From: Agarophyton chilense
Lineage: Eukaryota; Rhodophyta; Florideophyceae; Gracilariales; Gracilariaceae
Length of the DNA: 64,000 nucleotides
Assembly (NCBI GenBank): GCA_030374765.1
Contig: JARGXX010000071.1
Span: forward strand, 2,294,001 to 2,358,000
Direction of reading: 5' to 3'
The notes beneath the pieces were generated by a model. It had not been told where the DNA came from and ran no database searches. It saw only the letters and a program-made list of their open reading frames with translations. A program made the position numbers and the translations under genes. Numbering within the stretch: position 1 is the stretch's first letter; every line of letters begins with the position of its first letter. Shown one piece after another: positions 41,822 through 53,905 of the stretch.

Positions 41822-44800
41822 TTAACTGCGTAGGTGGACAGGTTTCCTTTTGTAAAGAACCAACCTTCTCGCATGGACGGCTGTGCGCGTTATACGTCCT
41901 GTCGAGGACAAAAGTTCGTAGCGAGGGTGGGTCGCCTTCGTGACGCGGCATGGGCCATAGTAGTATGACTCGAACGCCGGCCACTTGCGCGACTTATTAA
42001 AGGCGGGTCCATGTGCAACTAACACTTCGTCTCCGACATCATAGTATTTGACTTTCCCCTTGGGCACACGAGGAATGCACGCTCTTTCGATTTGCATCGC
42101 GCGGGTTCCAGACTCGCCCATTAATTCTAACGCTCGGTGATGCGGCGTGCCACCCTGCAAGAGGGCCACCGTGTCATTCGCCATCATCCTTGGTTTGATT
42201 CCGTACATCAGCTGAAACGGGGACGGAACTGTTCCCCTACCGCGACGACGGTAGCCATACAAAACCTGCGGTAGAGAGTCTGCCCAGTCCAAGTCAGTAC
42301 GCACTACTGTCCTCTTGATGGCCAATTTGATCGTAGCCACCATACGTTCAGCTCTCCCATTCGCCATAGGCGCGTACGGGAGTACGGTTTTCCACACGAT
42401 CCCATGCTTCGTCATGAAGTTCCTGACTGCTCCAGCGGTAAAGGCGTTGGCGTTATCCGAAACGATCTTCTTCGGTGGTCCAAATGGCAGTATGATCTCC
42501 TTCCAAACGAATTCTATCACCGTGCTCGCAGTGGAGTTCTCCGTGGCCCCTGCAATAGGCCATCCTGTGAGATGCTCCACTGCAATGATAGCGAATCTCT
42601 TACCATTCTTCGATGCGCCGAGGGGACCTGCGAAGTCTATCGAGAACGTTTCGAACAGTTTCGTTATAGGAGCTCGAAGGTTCGTGTAGTAGGTCGGGAT
42701 CCTCTGCGCGTGCTGGCACCCATCACAACCTCGGACATAATCCGTGACATCTCTGCAGACACCGGGCCACCAGAACCTGTCCCGAACAAAGTTCCTCGTC
42801 GTCGTGGCATCCCAATGTCCGATCTCGTCATGGAACATTCTTATGATCTCTCTGCGATCATCGACAGGTGGGACGGCGCGCAGCCCAGCGGCCTCTCTCC
42901 GCAAAAGCGTATCGTTCCAGAGCATGAATCTCTTCGCGTTCCTCTTGATCGACTTCTTTCTTTTCGGGTCCTCATCCTGGACTTGAACTCCGGCCAGGAA
43001 CCTGGCAACATTAAGCAAGTACGGCTCAAGTCCCGACAGCCTATGGTCTGCCCACGAAATTGTGGCGACTACCTCTGATTGTAAGTCTCCTTCAACAGTC
43101 TCTGGCTCCCGTGAAAGACCAGTCATGCGGGACAGGTAATCCGCCGCACCATTTACTATCCCCGGGCGATACTTAATCTCGAAGTCGTATTCGGCCATCA
43201 AGTCCATCCATCGGGCCAACCTCCCATGCACATCCTTCTTCTTAAACGCGTACTGCAGAGCCTGATGGTCTGTCAGCACAGTGAAGGGAATATCAGAGAG
43301 GAGATACACTCTGAACTTCTTCAAAGCGAACACGACTGCGAGCGCTTCCCGTTCACTCGTAGAGTAGCGTCTCTCTACTTCCGTCATCGTACGCGAAGCG
43401 TAATGTATGGGATGTACTTTCCCATCCTTCTTCTTCTGAGAGAGGACAATTCCCAACGCGACCGACGACGCATCGGTCTCCACTATGAACGGAGCGTCAA
43501 AGTCAGGGAAGGCCAGCACGGGGGGCGTCGTAAGTTTATCCTTCAGATGCTCAAACGCAATCTGCATTTCCCTCGTCCATTCAAACTTTTTCTTGCCAGA
43601 GGTGGCGGCGTGCAACACCGCCGAGCTCCTTGCGAAGTTCTTGATAAAGCGGCGATAGTATCCCGCCAGCCCAAGGAAACTCCTCAACTCCGTGACGTTG
43701 GTAGGCACGGCAGCATCAACAATGTCCTTGATCTTGTCCGTGTCCACCTGAATTCCGTCAACATTAATGACGTGTCCCAATAACTTTATCTCTGATTGTG
43801 CAAAACTGCACTTGGTGACCTTAACTTTCAAGTTGGCTTCCAGAATTCGTTCGAACACTGCCCTACAATGACGGAGGTGCTCTTCGGTCGTCTTCGAGAA
43901 GATAACCACATCATCCACATAGACCATTGCGAATGGAAGATCCTGTAGGACTCCATCCATCATTCTCTGAAACGTCGAGGGGGCGTTCATCAATCCGAAC
44001 GGCATCACCTCGAACTTGTACGTTCCATAGCGGCATGCAAACGTCGTCATCTCCTTGCAAGTCTCCGACATGCGGACTTGCCAGTACCCAGTGTACAAGT
44101 CTAGAGTTGTGAATTATCTTCGACCCAGCTAAGTCGTCGAAGATCTCCTCGATCTTCGGTAACGGCCACCTGGTTGGCTTCATTACCCTGTTCAATTCAC
44201 GGTAATCAACACAGAATCGTGGTCTACCGTCCTTTTTGGTAGCTATGACTACTGGAAAGGACCAAGCTGAACTTGAAGGCGTGATTACTCCAGCCTCAAG
44301 CAGCTCATCAACTTCTTTACGCACAATTGCGTTGTGCTTCGGGGGCATCCTGCGCACTCTCGAATGAATCGGATTGTCGTCCGTCAACTCAAAAGAGTGC
44401 ACCACAGGAACGTCAGCCGGCTGGAGGTCACTAATGTCCCAGGCGGTAATATTGGTCTCCCTCAAGGCATTCGTCAAGTCCTCTTGTGCTTCCCGAGGAA
44501 GATGCCTCATCTTTGACGCTAGTAGAGCTGAATGATCACCCTCTTCATCAACATCGGAGATATCCACGTTGCAATCGAAGTCCTGTAAATCCGGTTCATA
44601 CGGCTCCTTGTTCACTATTGCCAATACCAAGTCCGGCTCACCGTCAGATTCATCCCCGGAGCTCGATGGTGATGACGATGATGCGTTAATAGACCGCTCA
44701 GCATCAGATTCTTCAGGAGATGTGAAGTCCTCGCTATCTGTGCGAGCTCCATCGATAACAGGGGGTTCGTTATAGAATGGTAACAGAACCTCTTCTGCTC

Positions 44801-46454
44801 CGACTGCAAGAGTAACTTGCTGGCGACTAAAATCCAGTCGCGCCTGCAAGGCATCCAGCGTCGGGCTACCAACAATGACATCAAACGGAGTATTCTGGAC
44901 GACAAGGAAGTCTAAGGGGATGCTCATCGTCCCAAACGAGACTGGCACATCATTGACACAGCCTAACACCTGGGCGACAGTCCCATCGGCGACTGTGACC
45001 TTCCTTGACGTGGCCAGGGGCGATAAAGTCAACTGTTCGCATAGCTCCAGCGAGAGTAGATTCGGAACAGCTCCAGTGTCGAGTAGGGCGTGTGTTCTCG
45101 TGCCATAAAGCTTCACAGACACGACTTTCAAACGACGGGGGAGGCCAGAGGCGCTCAAGACAGACACATGGCTCTTAGGCACACCCCCAGCCAGTAGGCG
45201 CTTCAGAAGCTTCTTGGCCTCTTCAGCGTCACCACGGAGTAGCTGCCCAAACGTGAGCCCGCACGATGCGGCAGCCAGCTCGGCTACCACATTATACTTC
45301 CCGACGTGCTCCTTAAGGCCCTGTGAGGGCTTCTTCACCTTGCGGGACTTCCTACGCTTACCCCTCGATTTCGGCCTTGCAGCCGCTCGGGGCTCGCCCG
45401 GATTCTTGTTCACCAGAACGTCAATATCCATGACATTCGTGCGAGGTTGCTTCGGAAGAGCTTGGCCCTCGGCGTTTCTCTTCGCTGCAGCCACGACATC
45501 AACCAAAGCAGACTCTTGCACAACTGCAACATGATTAGAGTCGCCATCGGACTTGAGTTTCATCTCTTCCCGCGACTCTGACCTCGCTCCATCGAACCCA
45601 ACAGAGCGAGAATCACTCCTTCTAGGTTTAGACCAACAAGTAGACTCCGAATGGCCCATCTTGCCGCAACGCGAACACTTCGTGTCACGATGCGGATTCG
45701 AAGGACAAAGGTTTGCACCGTGTCCCGTCTTCTTACAATAACTACAAGTCCAGTCCTTGTCCGCCGTTGCCGGAGTTCCGCTGTCAAACTTCTTCTTCAC
45801 CAGCAGGTGCAGCTCGGAAAAGTTCTTGGTCAACTGCTCGACCTGGCTTTGGAGCTGCTGAGTAGTCCCGAAACGAGCATCCGGCCTTGGTAAAATATTC
45901 TTCACACCAAGCGCCGCGGAGAATGAGGAACCGACTCCAGAAAAGTAAGCCTTTCGACCAACGTGATACTCCACAATGGCCTTCTTCAATGACTGATAGT
46001 CAGAAGGCGCCCTATACATGACAAACTGAGCCATGTAAGGAATAGAGGCCACCGCGTTCCTAAGCAACCCAAAGGAAGCTGTATCGTTAAAGCCTACACG
46101 CTTGTAAAGCGCGTCCAATTCAGCCAAAAAGGATAACAGATTCTCAGGGTCTAAGCGGCCAGAGACTGCCTCATAGACATCGTCTTCTGGCTGGCTCTTC
46201 TGGATGAATTCAGCCATAATCTTTTTCTTTACAGCGGTGTAGTCCATTGCTTCTTTGGTCAAAGAACCTGACTCTGCGAATGTCCTATAATAGAAGTCAA
46301 ACGCAGAGCCCTCTAAGTGACAGAGAAGCTCTACTGCCTTCTCTTCGTCCGTCTTTCCGCGCATGGCGACATTTTCGTACGCAAAGAAGAAACGCTCGAC
46401 CTCCGCTCCTTCGGAACCATCGAACATAACGCGAGTAGTGTTAGCTTCAGACAT
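41822..46454 (-). mobile_element. gag-pol region of the second gypsy element
   Basis: In order on the minus strand: Gag (from MSEANTTRVMF at 46454, though the frame is open further up into the LTR), two zinc knuckles (CSYCKKTGHGANLC and CSRCGKMGHSESTC), protease (LLDTGAVPNLLSLEL), an acidic linker, reverse transcriptase (FCVDYRELNRVMKPTRWPLP; FGLMNAPSTFQRMM; YVDD), RNase H, and integrase (FWWPGVCRDVTDYVRGCDGC; VSDNANAFTAG; NGRAERMV). About one break; otherwise it looks whole. Confidence 0.93.
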
Positions 46455-46486
46455 CTTCGTATTTGAAGACCTTGGATGCGGTACCA

Positions 46487-46650
46487 TGACAGACTTGTTA
46501 CGGGCAAGCGTACCCTCTGTTTTCTTTTCGTTGTCTTTCTTGTCCCCTCCCCCCACCAATTCCACCGCTCGCAGGAAGGTTTTGATATTTCAGCTCGCGA
46601 GGGGCTGCGTCCGCGTCACACGTGGACACAGCCCCAAACAGAGGCCGACA
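46487..46650 (-). repeat. 5' LTR of the second gypsy element (164 bp)
   Basis: Followed by CTTTC. On the minus strand TGGTACCGCATCC begins directly after the LTR and is the probable primer-binding site (about 46474-46486). The gag frame is open back into the LTR. Confidence 0.93.
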
Positions 46651-48150
46651 CTTTCCTTTTAACGGGTATGAGTTATTGTGGTCACACTGTTGAAAATTTA
46701 GTCTGTGTGAATTTTGAAACTCGCAGAAGGTTCCTGATTTTCAGTTTTGTGTAAGAAAACTCAAAAAGTTTGTTTGTTTTCAAAACTGTAGCGAATTCCG
46801 TTCTGTTTGTTCCCTATCAATTCTCACACGCAGCACGACGGTAAAACCCAGCGAAGATACAGACCCTCGGCGGCGGCCAACTCACCAGTATCTAAAGGAG
46901 ACGGCACAGTTTATCGATATATTCTCTTTGTAGTATAAAGTTTGCACTCTTCGCAGCAATGAAGAAAAGCGTAACTGGTCTTTATTTTTCACAGAAAATA
47001 GAAAGCTGGTGTTTTAAATGGAAGAAAAAGAAAGTGTTTTTGAATCACATTATTGCTACCAAATCTCCATACGTTTGATTTTCTATCTCATATGAAGTTG
47101 GATCCTTCGTCTCCACTTTTGAGAATTCTCAGTGCTGGCTTTTGACGCTTCTAATAACACATTATTGGATCAGCTTTTTTTTTCAGTACCAGATAGAAAT
47201 AAAGCCCTTTTCGGTTAAAAAAGGAAAATCAAGGGCTGAGCTGACACAATTGAACAATTATCCGCCTCACGCACATGGACCATCGGTTTTACAGTAGCCG
47301 GGGGGGTGTCCCAACGAATCTAATGGGACATTGCCTATAATCTTTTGTCGCGCAAATGCGTGTTATCGTCGCACTGTGCTTGATGCAACTCCAGACGTGA
47401 TCGCGTCATCCCAAACGGCCACGACACGATCGGCGGAACGCCATCAAACCGTCATCAGCTCCACAAAACTACAAAATCATAATCATACATCAGTAATTCC
47501 CGCCCCACTTATTGTTAGGGCGTGTCTCAAAAAGAGGATGCTTGCGTGTTGTTTCAGCAAGCAGTGTAACGCGTGACAAAGTTTCATCGGTCTGCATTCG
47601 CTGGCATTTCATTCCTTATCATGCCGTTCTCAATCAGGGTACAGCTCGAAGCGAAGATAAGAGAGGGCCATAGTGCTATAAATGAACCATTAGGAGTCAG
47701 CGGTGAATCTGGGATGCACTAGTACCCTAAGGCTGTGCGGAGCGAAACGTCATACTGTTCGTGCAAAACACGGCCGCTATGGACAGGTATGATGAGGGAG
47801 TTATCTCAGTAGCAGCCCGTGGTCACGACAAACCGCCACTATCGGCCAGACCACGATCTTCCAGTGGGCAGCGGCATCAAGAAGCCAATGTGACCACGAG
47901 CATTCCTGCGGCAACCCGCAAGAACTTTGCACAAAGCGAAGCATAGCTGTCCGACGTGTGCGAACCTTTTAACCCTTGAATCTGTACAGTGGCAGGCAGC
48001 TACGACAAAAATCGACGACCAGACGTAAGTTACTTTAACAAGACGTGCCATTTGCGCCTCAACTAGGCTCAGCTGTGATAGACGACTTATTGGCGGGCAC
48101 ACAGTCTGGCGGAAGCGTTGCAGTGGGGCGCGCAAATACAAGCACCACGT
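46651..48150. other. 1.5-kb intergenic stretch
   Basis: AT-rich to about 47300, then mixed. Only short frames without motifs. Nothing supported. Confidence 0.55.
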
Positions 48151-48657
48151 GCTGGGTGCGATCCGCCGCCAGTCACGTGCACGAGCACACGGCGCGGGGG
48201 GCGGCGCGCAGCGCGCGGAGCTCAGTGGTGGCCCTCGCGCGGCGAAGGCGCTGACGGCGGCGCGTGCCGGGAAAGCGCGCCCCGCGCCGTCGACGCGTCT
48301 GCTCTCCGCGCCGCGCTTCGGCGCGAATGCCGCACGAATGGCGCACGCGCGCGCGTGCGGCGTGCCCCGTCGTCACCGCCCGTCACCGGCCCCTCGCGCC
48401 GTTGGTGCCGCCTCGCGTCTCCGCTGCGACGCGCGCCCCTCCCGACCTCCAACCTCGAGCTCGCTTGAAAAGGAGCACAAGACCACGCAGTTGCTGCCGC
48501 GGGGGGAGCTCCGTGCCTCGCACTGTGCGTCCGTGCCCGCCCCATCTCCAGCCCAGCTTCCCGCGCCCCCCGGCACCGCTGCTGCTCATCCAACGGTGCG
48601 TCGCCGCCCAACTGCACAGCTACCTAGATACCCCGCATACCCCGCAGCCGCGTCGTC
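48151..48657 (+). promoter_or_regulatory. GC-rich promoter and leader of the iron permease gene
   Basis: About 500 bp of very GC- and CpG-rich DNA directly before the FTR1 start. It has no TATA box. Frames on both strands here are products of composition. Confidence 0.5.
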
Positions 48658-50154
48658 ATGGGTGTCTTCTCGATCCCGGCCTTCTTCATTGTGCTGCGGG
48701 AGGTGCTGGAGGCCTGCCTCGTCGTCGGCATTGTGCTCGCCTACATCAATAAGATCGGCGCCACCCAGTACCGCCGATATGTGTGGTGGGGTGCCATCGG
48801 CGGAATTGTCATCTCTCTTGCCGTCGGGCTGGCGTTCGGAATCGTTGTGTGGACCAGGGGCGATCAGCTGTTCAAGGAAGATGCCGAGAAGATCTTTGAG
48901 GGAATCACCTTCCTGGTGGCTGCCTCGCTGCTGACGTGGATGATTGTGTGGATGATGGTACTGGGCAAGAATTTGCGCACCAAACTCGAGACCCATGTGG
49001 ATCACATCGTCGATGACGACGACAAGAGCCCGCTTCGACGCAAGCTGGCCATCTTCCTCATGGTGTTCGTGCAAGTCCTAAGGGAGGGTATCGAGACGGT
49101 CATCTTCCTCATTGGAACCGCCAATGCCGATGAGAACGGGGGGTGGCGCGCAATCCCGCTGCCGGGAATTCTCGCCATTGTCGTTGGCATCGCTGCGTCA
49201 TTCCTCGTGTTCCGGGGGCTGCTTCAATTGGATATCCTCAAGTTCTTCCTGGTGTCCAGCTTTGTGCTGATGGCGTTTGCGGCGGGACTGGTCAGTCATG
49301 CCTTCCATGAACTGCAGGAAGTGGATTGGTTTGGCGCTTGGGAACCGGCTGAGGAACGCGACTGGTATAATGCTGTCATGTGGTCAACCAAGAGCTGTTG
49401 CCATGACTCGGAGAACGAGTTCTTTGCCATGTTGCGCGCCCTGTTTGGATACCAGGACACCCCCACGTTTGTGGAGTGGGCCACGTACTTTGGCTACTGG
49501 CTCATTATTGCCGTCGTCTTCATTTGCATCAATTGGCGACTGGTTTGCGCATCGCGCTCCAAGATGCTCTCGTTGGCGAAGCAACTGTCGGCTTGTGCGT
49601 TGCTGTTCACGTTTGTGGCGTTTGTGTTCACGCTCATGAATGTCACTTGGATCGGCGTCACCACCATGACGCTTTCTCTTGTTTTGTCTGTTGTCACCGT
49701 GCTGTGCCTGTTTGAAAGCACCATGCGTCTGCTGAAACCGTTGAGAAGATCGAGACGGGTGTTGTTGATGGCGAGCGGCGTGGGCTGGGTGCTGTTGATG
49801 GCGTTCATGTTTGTGTTGCACCTTGTGCAAATGGAATGTGAGGGCAAGGAGGATCGATGCAACCTTGACATGTTCTTCTTCTTTGGACTGATCTTCGACC
49901 CTGACTTCAACGAGCAAGGACGGCAGGAAACATCATGGCCAGGTATCGCGGTGCTGTCCGTGTCGATCGTGCTCACTGTGTACTTCTTCGGCGCGCTTGC
50001 GTTCACTGTTCTCATGAGTTCATTCAACGTTGACACGGATGGGTACTACGTTGGAGACAATGGTGTAGAGGAAAAACTTTTGGACCAGAAGGAGAAGGTC
50101 ACAGAAGAGGAAGTGTATGCCGTTCCTCCAGTTGCTGAGCCAGTTGCGGTGTGA
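48658..50154 (+). CDS. FTR1: High-affinity iron permease, FTR1 family
   Basis: 498-residue plasma-membrane transporter for high-affinity iron uptake. FTR1 works with a multicopper ferroxidase that hands it Fe(III); no such partner gene is in the window. Two REXXE iron-binding motifs are present, REVLE (14-18) and REGIE (142-146), in membrane helices. The usual seven hydrophobic spans are present or exceeded: extra spans in the C-terminal half (about 310-340, 365-390 and 430-455) make the protein longer than the yeast one (about 400). An acidic loop HVDHIVDDDDK (113-123) and the cytosolic tail with EEKLLDQKEKVTEEEV are hydrophilic. The start gives REXXE at the expected place after a short first helix. 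Intact, intronless, GC-rich promoter; iron-dependent control is expected but no element is recognised. Confidence 0.93.
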   Translation: MGVFSIPAFFIVLREVLEACLVVGIVLAYINKIGATQYRRYVWWGAIGGIVISLAVGLAFGIVVWTRGDQLFKEDAEKIFEGITFLVAASLLTWMIVWMMVLGKNLRTKLETHVDHIVDDDDKSPLRRKLAIFLMVFVQVLREGIETVIFLIGTANADENGGWRAIPLPGILAIVVGIAASFLVFRGLLQLDILKFFLVSSFVLMAFAAGLVSHAFHELQEVDWFGAWEPAEERDWYNAVMWSTKSCCHDSENEFFAMLRALFGYQDTPTFVEWATYFGYWLIIAVVFICINWRLVCASRSKMLSLAKQLSACALLFTFVAFVFTLMNVTWIGVTTMTLSLVLSVVTVLCLFESTMRLLKPLRRSRRVLLMASGVGWVLLMAFMFVLHLVQMECEGKEDRCNLDMFFFFGLIFDPDFNEQGRQETSWPGIAVLSVSIVLTVYFFGALAFTVLMSSFNVDTDGYYVGDNGVEEKLLDQKEKVTEEEVYAVPPVAEPVAV

Positions 50155-50669
50155 GGGATGAGAGAGCGGAGCGGACCTTTTTGCAGCTGTCGTGCCCTTC
50201 CTTTTTCGCGTGTCCCCGGTACCAGTGCGGAAGGGTGTCAATTTCTTGACTACCCCATACGATACAAGCGATAAACGCGTGACGCGGGTACGTTTTAAAC
50301 GGCGATCAATGCCTCGCGGCACCACTGCATTCGTCCATCAGCACGCCTTCCCGGTATTGAGCCGAAGTTAAAAAAATGTTAATGCTCATACCTTTTTTGC
50401 GTTGTGGGACTCCGAGCAATCCTCCATGTGGAAGCGAAGAGGGTATCTCCCAAATGCACGGGCTACTAGTTTCATGCGTGGACAATGGCATGATTTTTGT
50501 CAAGCCTGGGTTGAGGAACATTCAGCAACCAGCCTCCCGTGCGCATGATGCGCATTATGCGCATTATGCAGCGTTGTCCGCGTCTATGTGTAGCTTGGGA
50601 AGGCACAAATGCAAAACTGCAAAACTGAATTTATCAACTTCACACAAAAAGTGGTGGCAGTGGCAATAG
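50155..50669. other. 3' flank of FTR1 and intergenic
   Basis: No gene. Three 9-bp repeats gcgcattat-like occur at about 50541-50567. Confidence 0.5.
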
Positions 50670-51090
50670 GCTAACTGGGGGGCCCACCCGCCTCCCTTCC
50701 CCCCAGCGCCCTTCGGGCCCGAGGCGGTCACACCCCGGGCCCAGGACCAGGAGATGTCCCTCTGGCCCCCTTCTGGTGGGTCCCACCCCCCAGGGACTCT
50801 GCATTTCCAAGGACCGCGGAGGACCGGCCCAGTAGCCCTAACCGATAGCCCCCTACCGGCGGACCCCAGGCCACTCCCCCGGGACCGGGTATTGGAATCT
50901 TCTTTTTCCAAGTGACCCCTTCTAGACCGGAGCCCAGGCGGATCGCATCCGCCCTGCCCCGCCGCGGAGTGACCAGCCCCCTTTGGAGCTACGGAGCAGG
51001 GCCACGTTCTCACGATCCGGGCATCTCGAGGGTATCAAGCCCCCAGACTACCCGCCCAGGCCCCAATCTAGGTGTACCCGCCCCTTTCCC
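50670..51090. other. Isolated GC-rich island
   Basis: About 420 bp dominated by C and G blocks (ggggggccca, ccttccccccag, gtgggtcccacccccc), with sharp edges against AT-richer DNA on both sides. Frames are open by composition only. No rRNA, tRNA or transposon signature is recognised. A foreign or inserted piece is possible. Confidence 0.5.
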
Positions 51091-53191
51091 ACTTTGTCCG
51101 TTGTAATTAGTTGTCAGCGTTGTCTGTTATGCATCCGTGCTTCCCCATGTGTATTGTGTGTTGCTGTGTTGCGGCTCGAACCCTGTGTCTTCTTATTCCC
51201 TGAGCATTTCCATTTCCACTCGCCCAGTTGCACCGGGTCATCACTCCCGGCGCTGACGACATGGCCATTCCATTTGGAATTTATACCTGACCTGGGTTCT
51301 GGAAGACGTGGCCGAGATGCACTCTACAGAGAGTTCGCGCGCATTTGCAATGCGGACGCTAACAAAATGAAAGCTATCATGCGCCATCATCTTTCTCATG
51401 GGCTGTTTTGAAACTCATACTGTAGTACTGCGTGAACCGCGTCGAAAGGTCCCGGGAGATGGTTGCGTTTTTTCAAGAGGCATTGCTATTGCTGATCAAA
51501 TATTTTCCGTAGACAAGGGTTTGGGAAAAAGAAGGTACAAGAAGCATATGCGCTTCGGCTTCTGGCCTATCATGCGTGCGCGTTCGAGACAGCATTGCAC
51601 GTTCAATGGCCAATGAAGCAGAGCCTCTACCTTTGCCCGAGAATTGTCGATACAGTACATTGGAGCATTCCTGAAAACATAAATAGTCCACGCGAAATAG
51701 TACGCACATTTTACTTTACTACGCGAAAAGACCCGGAAATGATATGTAGCTTTCTGCGAGTAGCCGTTTCAAACACGTTTCAACTTTGAAACAAGTTCTA
51801 CGCGGAACAACTCTCAACTGACCGCTACAAACATGGCCTCTATTTACCATCAACTTCTCATCACTCTCCAACATCGCCGGAGAGTCACCCCGCCGAGACT
51901 TCTTTTCAGGAATAGAATCCCTGATGCAGCCCGCCGCCGCAGTTGCAAAGGGACGGTTTGGGGAAGAGTGCCGGTGGTGGCGACGGTGTGCGTCTTTGCG
52001 GAGCTCTCGACGCGCAATTTGTGGCGTGCGCGTGCGGGCGGAGGGGTTAAAGATGGATTTGAGGGAGCCCTGCTGATAGCGAGTGGAGAAGCTGGGGTTG
52101 CCGTTGGGGACGGCGAAAAAGCAAAAGGGGGATGCGGAATACTACAACCTAGCACGTTCAATTGGATGGTGTGAAACAGGGATTTGTGCATACACATATG
52201 GTTCAAAATTGCACAAACTGTGTACGCACATTTTTGCGTTTTTATGTTTTCAGGAGTCCTCCATTATCTTCATTCAAGTCAGGCAAGGAGGCAAGGTAAG
52301 AATTTCTTCCCACATAACTCCCTACTGATGCCCAAAGTAACCCTGTAACCCTTACCCCAAGGGCATGCAGGTTCCGGTCGCTAGTGTTCTTTTGCGAGAA
52401 ACGCGCTACTAAACCCCCGAGCAAGAATGCTTTCCATTGTATCACAAACGTCGTCGCAAGGAGCCAAGCGTTGTCTAATGCGCATAAATTTCCCATCAAA
52501 TCTATTTGACACGTGAATAATATGCTGGCATCCTTTCTTGCAATACAAAAGTTGAAAATCCCGACAGGGGGTTTAGCCACGCGTTTATGATGAATAACCA
52601 GTGCTGTGGGAGTCACGGCAAGCTCGGATGCGCTTCTCTTCCGGAGAGGCACCTAGCTGTAGACAGCTATCTATCGATGGACTAGCACGCGGTGAATACG
52701 GTCCATCGCAGTTCGTTTTCCTTTCCATAGAGCTTTGACGTCGAGGATGGCCTCACACGTTGCGGGGAGCAGACATTGGCTAGGAAGAGCGCCTGGAACA
52801 CAACAAAATGAGTTGGAACATAAACCGTGAAGCATGCATGTCATTGGCTCTGCAACCAGTGCTTTTTTGAAAAAGTTTACATAGCGAGCAAGCGCAATCT
52901 CGTGGTCGTTGTTCCGTGTATCGTGAGCTGCATGGCTCGTGACTTGCCTGCATCGAAGCAGAAGTTTGTCGTCCAAGGCGATAAATTACAAGCAACGCGA
53001 TAGATAATGGCGCAGGGATCAGATGGGAGCACGCACTGCGATCATGATTTTCGAAACAGACAGAAGAGAATTCGGGACGCAACATTACGTTCGACAGAGC
53101 ATGTTGAAAGGTTGTCGATTTTGGGAGCAAGGCTGGTGGCGTCAGGAGTGTGATGGAAATATATATGTAGGAAATATCGGGTGAGGTAGTG
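51091..53191. other. 2.1-kb intergenic stretch
   Basis: Several frames of 60-140 codons on both strands (for example minus 52242-52652), none with a motif, signal or neighbour to support it. Probably the 3' side of the phosphatase gene plus unassigned DNA. Confidence 0.45.
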
Positions 53192-53905
53192 TCACTTGGG
53201 TTGCAAGATGTGGCTGACAATGGACTGCAACTGTTCGGCAGATGCCCATGAGCGAACTTGGCAATGTACTTGTCCGTGTTGCAAAATTTTGTGCTCGAGA
53301 CGAAATGCTTGACGAGGAAGGACGTATCCGTCGGTGGGAATGCGCTTTGCTGGGCAGTAGTCATTGGAGCCATCTCCGACATAGACGAGGGTGTGAGATG
53401 GGTAGCGCGTTTGTAGATGTTTGAGAACGATTGATTTGCACAAGTTTGGGGGGCAGGTGGGACATGAATGGGGTTGCGTGGCAAACGGCTTAACAAAAAT
53501 GGTATCTAGATGGACGTGGGCAGGGTTGGTAAAGATTCCTGCGGTGAACTGGGAGGGATTGATATGATTTACCTCGAGACAGGATTGGATGTAGAGCGAG
53601 TTTGCATCTGATGCAATTGCGCAATGCACGTGGGGATTGTTGAACAGGGTGGAAAGCATGGATTTTGTGGCGGGATGAATGACTGCTTGGTGCATGGTTT
53701 GAAGGATTTTGGCGGGGGATAAGTGGCGAGAGTGAAGAATGCTGAGAACGGTGTTCATGAGGGTGGTCCAGCCAAGAGCACGGTGGTGCGGGTTGTTGAC
53801 GTGGCTGTGCAGCAGGTCGGGCGCTAGATGGATGAGCGGCAGGAGGTCGGTGTTGTGAGGCACGAGCGTCTCATCGAAGTCGAAGACGAACAGAAACGGC
53901 GCCAT
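53192..53905 (-). CDS. PHOSPHO-type phosphatase (phosphocholine/phosphoethanolamine phosphatase-like HAD)
   Basis: HAD-superfamily phosphatase of the PHOSPHO1/2 and plant PS2-like group, which act on phosphocholine, phosphoethanolamine or pyridoxal phosphate. Motif I is FVFDFDETLV (Asp9 and Asp11 from this start). Motif II is in AIASDANSLYI. CPPNLCKSIVL and the late motif LVYVGDGSNDYCPAKR are group signatures. 237 residues from the ATG at 53905, a normal length. The frame is open for 33 more residues to an ATG at 54004, but those residues precede motif I by an unusual length, so the inner start is preferred. The exact substrate cannot be told from sequence. Divergent from AMP deaminase, with 288 bp between the starts. 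Confidence 0.85.
   Translation of the reverse strand: MAPFLFVFDFDETLVPHNTDLLPLIHLAPDLLHSHVNNPHHRALGWTTLMNTVLSILHSRHLSPAKILQTMHQAVIHPATKSMLSTLFNNPHVHCAIASDANSLYIQSCLEVNHINPSQFTAGIFTNPAHVHLDTIFVKPFATQPHSCPTCPPNLCKSIVLKHLQTRYPSHTLVYVGDGSNDYCPAKRIPTDGYVLPRQAFRLEHKILQHGQVHCQVRSWASAEQLQSIVSHILQPK

Larger units (their letters stand above)
40167..46650 (-). mobile_element. Second Ty3/gypsy element with very short LTRs, young
   Basis: A 6.48-kb element read on the minus strand. Its 164-bp LTRs (40167-40330 and 46487-46650) start TGACAG and end CCGACA. The 5-bp duplication CTTTC flanks it (40162-40166 and 46651-46655). The LTRs differ at only about three sites, so the insertion is recent. One continuous gag-pol region with about one break, plus an antisense frame between pol and the 3' LTR. 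The pol order (protease, RT, RNase H, integrase) is Ty3/gypsy. I see no chromodomain. It differs clearly from the element at 9.9-20.8 kb. Confidence 0.95.

Noticed and set aside
48149-48934. 261-codon frame and others before FTR1
   Set aside because: GC-rich promoter DNA; frames on all strands are open by composition and overlap the FTR1 start.
52780-53496. 238-codon minus-strand frame
   Set aside because: Overlaps the phosphatase in another frame and lacks motifs.
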